Shown one piece after another: positions 5,856-10,156 of a stretch of DNA of 10,156 nucleotides (position 1 is its first letter; the number at the start of each line of letters is the position of its first letter). The notes beneath the pieces were generated by a model. That model was given only the letters and a program-made list of their open reading frames with translations, made no database searches and was not told the origin of the DNA. The position numbers were made by a program, and so were the translations under genes. Source of the stretch: REDI01 sp964586865 (GTDB taxonomy: Bacteria > Myxococcota_A > UBA796 > GCA-2862545); contig CAZPJM010000171.1 in the NCBI GenBank assembly GCA_964586865.1, positions 1-10,156 of the forward strand. Direction: 5' to 3'.

Positions 5856-6811
5856 GCCGTCCCCGCCGCTCCCGCGGTCGTCGCCCCCCCCAGGGCCGGC
5901 CCGGCCGGGTGGTCGAGACGGTGGGGCGCCGGGTGCGGGTCACCGACGACGAGGGCGATCGGGTGTGCTTCCTCTCCGGGCAGCGGGCGGTGGTGGGCGA
6001 TCAAGTCCGCTGGGTCGAGGCCCAGGGCACCGGCGGCAAGCTCGTGGGGGTCGACGAGCGCCGGACCGTGCTGGCCCGGATGGACCACCGCGGCCGGGAG
6101 CAGGTGGTGGCCGCCAACTTGGAGGGCATCATCATCGTCGAGACCGCCGACGAGCCCCCCCTGGCGCCCGTGCTGCTCGATCGCTACCTGGTGGCCGCCG
6201 ATCGGGGCGGCCTCGATGCGGTCGTGGCCCTCAACAAGGTGGACCTGGGGGTCTCGGACCCGGTCGAGGCCGAGCTCCGGGTCCGCGAGGACACGGGCGT
6301 CCGGATCTTCCGCACCTCCTCCATGACCGGGCAGGGGGTCGACCCCCTGCGGGCCTTCGTGGCCGAGGGGCGTGGCCCGTGGGCCCTGGTCGGACGCTCG
6401 GGGGTGGGCAAGACCAGCCTGGTGCGGCTCCTCCTGCCCGAAGTCCCCAACGAGGAGATCGGCGAGGTGGGCGATCTCTCCGAATACTGGGGCATGGGCC
6501 GCCACACCACCACCTCCTCGCGGATCTTCCCCCTCCCGGGAGGCGGCGAGATCGTGGACAGCCCCGGCATCCGGACCTTCACCCCGGCCCGCCTCGAGAT
6601 CCCCGAGCTACGCCTTCACTTTCCCGGCATCCGGGACGTGCGGTGCCAGTTCCGGGACTGCCTGCACCGCGAGGGCGAGGAGGGCTGCGTGGTCCCCGAC
6701 GTGGTGCACCCGGCCCTGGTGGCCTCCTACCGGACCCTGCTCACCGAGCTCCTCGAGATCGAGGCCGGCACCCGCCGCGGCCGGGGCGAGTCGGAGAAGA
6801 AGCGGTCGTAG
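5852..6811 (+). CDS. rsgA: ribosome small-subunit maturation GTPase RsgA
   Basis: A circularly permuted GTPase that binds the 30S subunit late in assembly and releases upon GTP hydrolysis. At 319 residues it is close to normal length. The order is as expected: a basic Arg-rich N-terminus (1-18); an OB-fold domain from Gly18; then G4 NKVD (128-131), G5-like Thr-Ser-Ser (155-157), P-loop GRSGVGKTS (181-189), switch GRHTTTSS (216-223) and G3 DSPG (236-239). The C-terminal zinc site is Cys265, Cys270, His272 and Cys279, with one more residue before the last Cys than I recall for the E. coli protein. The start is ATG 5852; the longer frame upstream lacks family resemblance. The ribosome-binding sequence sits unusually far away. 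It lies divergent from the RelA-like gene and carries a run of eight C at 5884-5891. Confidence 0.96.
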   Translation: MSRPRRSRGRRPPQGRPGRVVETVGRRVRVTDDEGDRVCFLSGQRAVVGDQVRWVEAQGTGGKLVGVDERRTVLARMDHRGREQVVAANLEGIIIVETADEPPLAPVLLDRYLVAADRGGLDAVVALNKVDLGVSDPVEAELRVREDTGVRIFRTSSMTGQGVDPLRAFVAEGRGPWALVGRSGVGKTSLVRLLLPEVPNEEIGEVGDLSEYWGMGRHTTTSSRIFPLPGGGEIVDSPGIRTFTPARLEIPELRLHFPGIRDVRCQFRDCLHREGEEGCVVPDVVHPALVASYRTLLTELLEIEAGTRRGRGESEKKRS

Positions 6812-6840
6812 CGGGCGCTCGAAGGCAGAACGTCGCACCG

Positions 6841-6885
6841 CCGGACCGGGATCGACACAACGCCCTGGTTGGCGGAACGGTCCGG
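6841..6885 (+). terminator. inverted repeat after rsgA
   Basis: CCGGACCG (6841-6848) and CGGTCCGG (6878-6885) are a perfect 8-bp inverted repeat starting 29 bases after the rsgA stop. Inside is a smaller CGCC/GGCG stem (6861-6864 with 6871-6874) with a 6-base loop. No T-run follows. It may be an rsgA terminator or part of a structured RNA. Confidence 0.35.
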
Positions 6886-6915
6886 GACACAGGCCAAGAC
6901 CCCCACGTTCGGGCC

Positions 6916-6949
6916 CCGTCGACGAGCCGCTCACCCGCGCTCTCGACGG
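6916..6949 (+). terminator. 11-bp bulged hairpin in the rsgA-lipoprotein gap
   Basis: CCGTCGA (6916-6922) pairs with TCGACGG (6943-6949), and after a bulged C at 6923, GAGC (6924-6927) pairs with GCTC (6939-6942). The loop is 11 bases. This is the strongest hairpin I see in the 243-base gap 6812-7054, which holds no evident gene. No T-run follows, so terminator, leader structure or chance are all open. Confidence 0.4.
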
Positions 6950-7042
6950 CCCCCGGGCACGCGCGTCCCCGGATCGGGTAGGAGAAACCCCTATCGACAT
7001 CCATCCCGTGTCTTGCCAGACTCCGGCCACCACCCCAGCCGT

Positions 7043-7049
7043 AGGAAGG
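7043..7049 (+). promoter_or_regulatory. ribosome-binding site of the FG-GAP lipoprotein gene
   Basis: AGGAAGG followed by a 5-base spacer and ATG 7055. This marks 7055 as the real start although that ATG is out of frame with the long coding region as written. The alternative in-frame start, GTG 7176, has no comparable site upstream and would lack the export signal. Confidence 0.7.
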
Positions 7050-7054
7050 TCGCC

Positions 7055-9494
7055 ATGAAGTCCCCCCCCCCTCGCGGGCCAGAAGTCACCTGGTGTCGTC
7101 TCGGGGCTGATTCTCCTCACCCTCTCTGGAATCGCCTGCGGCGGGCCTGGAGCCCCGGAACCTGACGATCCGGCCGTGGCCGATCTGGATGCAACCGCGC
7201 CCGAAGACATGCCCAGATACGACACACCCGCTTGCCTTCCCGTCGATACGCCCCTTCTTTCGCCCCAGCACACCTTGGACGACGCCTCCGCTCCGCCGCC
7301 CGGCGGCGCGAGCTACGACCTCGGACACTCCCTGGACCTGGTGACCTTCGGTCCGCCTCCCGCTTGGGGCACCGGGGACTACCGGACGTTTCAAGAACTG
7401 GTCGCAGGCGCTCCGAGCCTCTCTGCCGGTGCGCCCCCTGCCCCGGGCCGGGTGCGGCTCGTGCGGGTGGACACATCCACGGGCGAGCTGGACCCGTCCA
7501 GCGGCCACGCGGTGCAGGAGCTCATCAGTCCATTCGGCATCAACAGCGCCTTCGGGGCCAGTGTCCTCGCTGCCGACTGGGCCGACCCCTACGAGTCTCC
7601 GTTCATCGGCTCACCCAAGCCGGTCCAGTACGCGGGGCAGGAGTTGCTGGTCGGCGCGCCCGGTGCAGCGGCCAGCGAGGGCCGCGTCCAGATCTACCGA
7701 ACCGAGATCTCGGACACCGACAAGTTCACGACCTCCGACCAGCGGGCGTCGTGGACCTGGGCCCCAGGTCCAGTGCTGACCCGACCGGGAACCTCCCCCG
7801 GCTGGGCACAGTTCGGCACCGCCATGGCCGCAGCCACCGACGAGGTGGGTACCACCTCGCCGTGGATCGCCATCAGCGGACCGGGAGTCGGAGAGGTCTA
7901 CATCTACCAGAAGTTTGGTCGCTTCCCGCTCGCCGACGAGCTGCGGCACGTCCAGACCATTCCGCTCTCGGGACTCGGGACGAGCCCGCCCCCGCTCACC
8001 CAGGTGGCGTTCGGGGCCGCGCTTCAAGCAGACGACTTCGACGGCGACGGCATTGTCGATCTGGCCATCGGGACCCCGGCCACCTCCATCCACACCGAGA
8101 GCCGGGTGTACGTGGTGGGGGGAGACGAGTCCGGCGCCGCCCCTCTCGACCCGACCGATGTAGTGGAGTTGAAGGGGAGCCTGGGGGACGCCACCAGCCT
8201 CGGGGTGTCACTCGCGTCCGGTGCCACGCACCTCTTCCCGATCACCATGGAGTTGAACGGAGAAGAGGTGGTCGTGTGGAAGACGCGCCGGATGCTCTAC
8301 ATGGGTGCCCCGGACACGGATGGGGGACGCGGCGGCGTGTGCTGGTTCGCCTTCGAGGAAGATGAGAATGGGACAAAGGACCTGGGACCCTACTCCGATT
8401 TCAAGACAGAGCCGGTGTGCACCCGTTCCCCCCTCAACGGCGCCGCCTTCGCCGATGCGCGATGGGGGGCCGCGGTCACGGTGGCCAACCTGTCGCCTGT
8501 GGACCCCTATCTGGATGATGCCAGCCCGCTGGCCCTCCTCGACGAGGTGGCGGTCGGTGCTCCGGGCGCCGAGGACTTCCACTGGCTCGACACGGCGGTC
8601 CTGAACCAGCCCTCCTCCTTCATCGGAGCCGAGGACCCCAGCATCGACCCTTCCGGACTGGTCACCATCTATCGGGGCACTCGGGACGGTCCCATCATCG
8701 AGGCCTTTCCCGACGTGAACATCCTCACCCGTCCCCTGGGTGAGCGGTTCCTGAACCCCGACGCGACGCGGTTCTCGCGCTTCGGCACCAGTCTTCTGCC
8801 CATCGACGCCGAGCGGTCGGACCGGATGGACCTGGTGGTCGGTGCCCCTGGATGGAACGCGAACCGTGGGGCATTCCAGCTGCTGAGCAGCGGGCCGATC
8901 AACGGCATGGCGGTCGCCACGACCGATGGTGCGGGTATCTTCGATGCCACCGACGTAGACGGTGACCCCTGGCTGGACGCGGACGGCGACCCCCTTCAGG
9001 TCATCGTGATCCCTGGTCAGACCGGGGCGGGTGATCCCGCCCTTGTCCTACGCAGTACCACATCCATGGAGCTGGTGTTCGAGAGGAACAATGGCAACAT
9101 CTGCCGAGATAGTGGCCGTGATCTCATCTTCGTCTTCCCCCTGGACCTTCGCGTCGCGCACGAGCTGGGGACGCCCCCGAGCGACTTCACGACCTGCTAC
9201 GACCTTCGACAGCCGGAGAGCCCACAGGTCGTCCTGTGCAGTTCCATCAACACGACCGACTACCCTGCTGCAGGTACTGCCGCCTGGATTGAGTACACGG
9301 TGGCCGACACCGGCTTCGGGGATGCGAGCCTGACCAACGATGAGGTCACGTTCGAGGTCAAGAACGTCAAAGCATGGGCTTCCCCCCTTGGTCTTCCTCT
9401 CGGGTGGTACGGGGCCAATTTCTTCGGCTGCACCTTGCGCGGCAACCCCTTTACACTCACCCACGACAGCCCACTGGTACAGTCATGCGACTAG
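7055..9494 (+). CDS. FG-GAP seven-bladed propeller lipoprotein, frame broken in a C10 tract near the start
   Basis: A large predicted surface lipoprotein. From ATG 7055 the frame as written stops at 7165 after 36 codons; the long frame is open from 7059 to 9494, with GTG 7176 its first plausible start. Dropping one C from the run 7062-7071 joins them, giving 812 residues with Met-Lys, a Leu/Ile core and SGIAC (Cys28) as a lipobox. Numbering from GTG 7176, seven integrin-type FG-GAP blades begin near residues 49, 126, 213, 279, 342, 430 and 536, each with an FGxS/A-like start and usually a VGAPG-like turn (77, 159, 460, 555). Blade 4 has a calcium-loop pattern, DDFDGDGIVD (286-295); another Asp-rich stretch is at 593-604. 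The last 190 residues contain Cys643, 674, 688, 752 and 771 and match no domain I know. The next gene overlaps its end by 10 bases. Binding or adhesion is likely; the ligand is unknown. Confidence 0.85.
7062..7071 (+). repeat. C10 tract at the frame break of the propeller gene
   Basis: Ten consecutive C directly after Met-Lys-Ser of the ATG 7055 frame. As written the gene is out of frame; nine C (or twelve) would put the ATG in frame with the lipoprotein signal and propeller. This is the classical layout of a slippage-controlled gene, and equally a typical place for a homopolymer sequencing error. Confidence 0.9.
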
Positions 9495-10063
9495 CCTTCG
9501 TCCTGACACCCATCCTCTGTCTCCTCGGCGGGGCCTGCGACCCTGCCGACGACGCGGTGGAAGAGGAGCCCTTCTTCTACCACCCCGACGACCCGCCCGA
9601 CCCCTTGGTCCTGCCTACCACCTACTGGAATGGCTGGCTCTCGACGAGTTCCATGCAGTACTCCTGCGACGGCCAGGACCTGGCCCGGGAAGGGCAACGC
9701 AGCCACCTGGGCCAGATCTGGACGCTGGACGTGGAGGGCAGGAACTTCATCCACTTCGGAGTTCCCGACAAAGGGGGTCTGGGAGCGTTCCGGTTCGTGG
9801 GCGTGCGGTGCCCGGTGCAGCACGACGGCACCTTCGAGTGCCCCACGCAGTACTCGATCCCCTGGATCTGGTCCGGCATGGAGATCGGGGAGACTCCCAC
9901 TGGATTTGCCGAGCTGTTCCAAGAGGCCTGGTCTCTCAGCGGCCGATACGACCCGGACAACGAAGAGCTGTGGATCCACTTCGTCATGAGCAGAGAATGC
10001 ATCACCGACTGCACATTCTCCGCCTGCCGAACGGTCGAGTCCGGCGTGGCGGTGCCCCGATGA
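9485..10063 (+). CDS. small Cys-rich predicted lipoprotein
   Basis: A 192-residue predicted lipoprotein. The first 17 residues are a short signal peptide (Met-Arg-Leu-Ala-Phe-Val-Leu...) and LGGAC puts the lipid-bearing Cys at 18. An acidic, Pro-rich linker (19-41) follows, then a compact domain of about 150 residues. This has six more cysteines (61, 109, 119, 172, 176, 181), an even number suited to disulfides outside the cytoplasm, and many aromatic residues. I recognise no family. I chose ATG 9485 because it yields the lipoprotein signal; the open frame extends upstream to 9374 inside the propeller gene without an export signal. It overlaps the propeller gene by 10 bases and lacks a strong ribosome-binding site, so it is probably translated by coupling. 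The tight link suggests it works with the propeller, as inference. Confidence 0.75.
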   Translation: MRLAFVLTPILCLLGGACDPADDAVEEEPFFYHPDDPPDPLVLPTTYWNGWLSTSSMQYSCDGQDLAREGQRSHLGQIWTLDVEGRNFIHFGVPDKGGLGAFRFVGVRCPVQHDGTFECPTQYSIPWIWSGMEIGETPTGFAELFQEAWSLSGRYDPDNEELWIHFVMSRECITDCTFSACRTVESGVAVPR

Positions 10064-10156
10064 TGGCCCGCCCCTTCCGGATGACGCTGCTGCTCCTGGC
10101 CTTCACGGGCTGTGCCGAGCAGGTCCCCGAATCCCCGCCCCCACCGCCACCCCCGC
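10060..10156 (+). CDS. third predicted lipoprotein of the operon, N-terminal part only
   Basis: Only 32 codons are visible before the window ends. The protein begins MMARPFRMTLLLLAFTGC, a basic start, Leu core and lipobox-like Phe-Thr-Gly-Cys18, then an acidic stretch and a Pro run. It is therefore probably another lipoprotein with a Pro-rich linker. Starts at 10060 and 10063 are both possible; the first overlaps the previous stop as ATGA, the second as TGATG. The four-base overlap shows it belongs to the same operon as the propeller and Cys-rich lipoproteins. Confidence 0.6.
   Translation, partial: MMARPFRMTLLLLAFTGCAEQVPESPPPPPPP

Noticed and set aside
4432..5943. 503-codon open frame on the minus strand overlapping the RelA-like gene and rsgA
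   Set aside because: It yields Arg/Pro/Gly-rich low-complexity sequence and conflicts with two well-supported genes.
7013..7041. TTGCCA at 7013-7018 as a -35 element for the lipoprotein operon
   Set aside because: No acceptable -10 sequence lies at the right distance.

Overview
The window is very GC-rich and densely coding. It looks like chromosomal DNA from Myxococcota (the former deltaproteobacterial myxobacteria) or a close relative. Three things point there: a matrixin-type metalloprotease ending in a Cys / hydrophobic / Arg-cluster tail like the MYXO-CTERM sorting signal, a protein resembling an uncharacterised family I associate with myxobacteria, and a run of lipoprotein genes led by an integrin-like FG-GAP propeller. 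This placement is inference from gene content; no rRNA or other marker is present. I saw no tRNA, rRNA, CRISPR array, insertion sequence or origin.

Layout. (1) Bases 1-1308, minus strand: a multi-pass membrane protein of unknown function, followed 20 bases downstream by the start of a secreted protein cut by the window edge. (2) 1421-2673, plus strand: a secreted zinc metalloprotease and a small secreted partner, joined by an ATGA stop/start overlap. (3) 2846-5762, minus strand: a 415-residue protein with a cryptic RelA/SpoT-synthetase-like core, then a GT-C-type membrane glycosyltransferase of the AftB-like family. (4) 5852-6811, plus strand: the ribosome-assembly GTPase RsgA, possibly preceded by a six-codon leader whose stop overlaps the rsgA start. 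(5) 7055-10156, plus strand: a tightly packed operon of three predicted lipoproteins: a seven-bladed FG-GAP propeller, a small Cys-rich protein, and a third cut by the window end. Its reading frames overlap by 10 and 4 bases.

The main surprise is the 5' end of the propeller gene. The good ribosome-binding site and ATG at 7055 are out of frame with the rest of the gene by one base, and the break falls in a run of ten C residues. Removing one C restores a complete lipoprotein signal peptide fused to the propeller. This could be a phase-variable switch or a homopolymer sequencing error; the sequence alone cannot decide. An 11-base G run lies in frame inside the glycosyltransferase gene, so two surface-related genes carry long mononucleotide tracts. 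The lipoprotein operon is also visibly less GC-rich than the rest of the window.

Apart from rsgA (ribosome maturation) and the cytoplasmic RelA-like protein, every gene here encodes a secreted, lipid-anchored or membrane protein, so the window mostly serves the cell envelope. Operon links within each block are supported by spacing; functional links between blocks are not shown.
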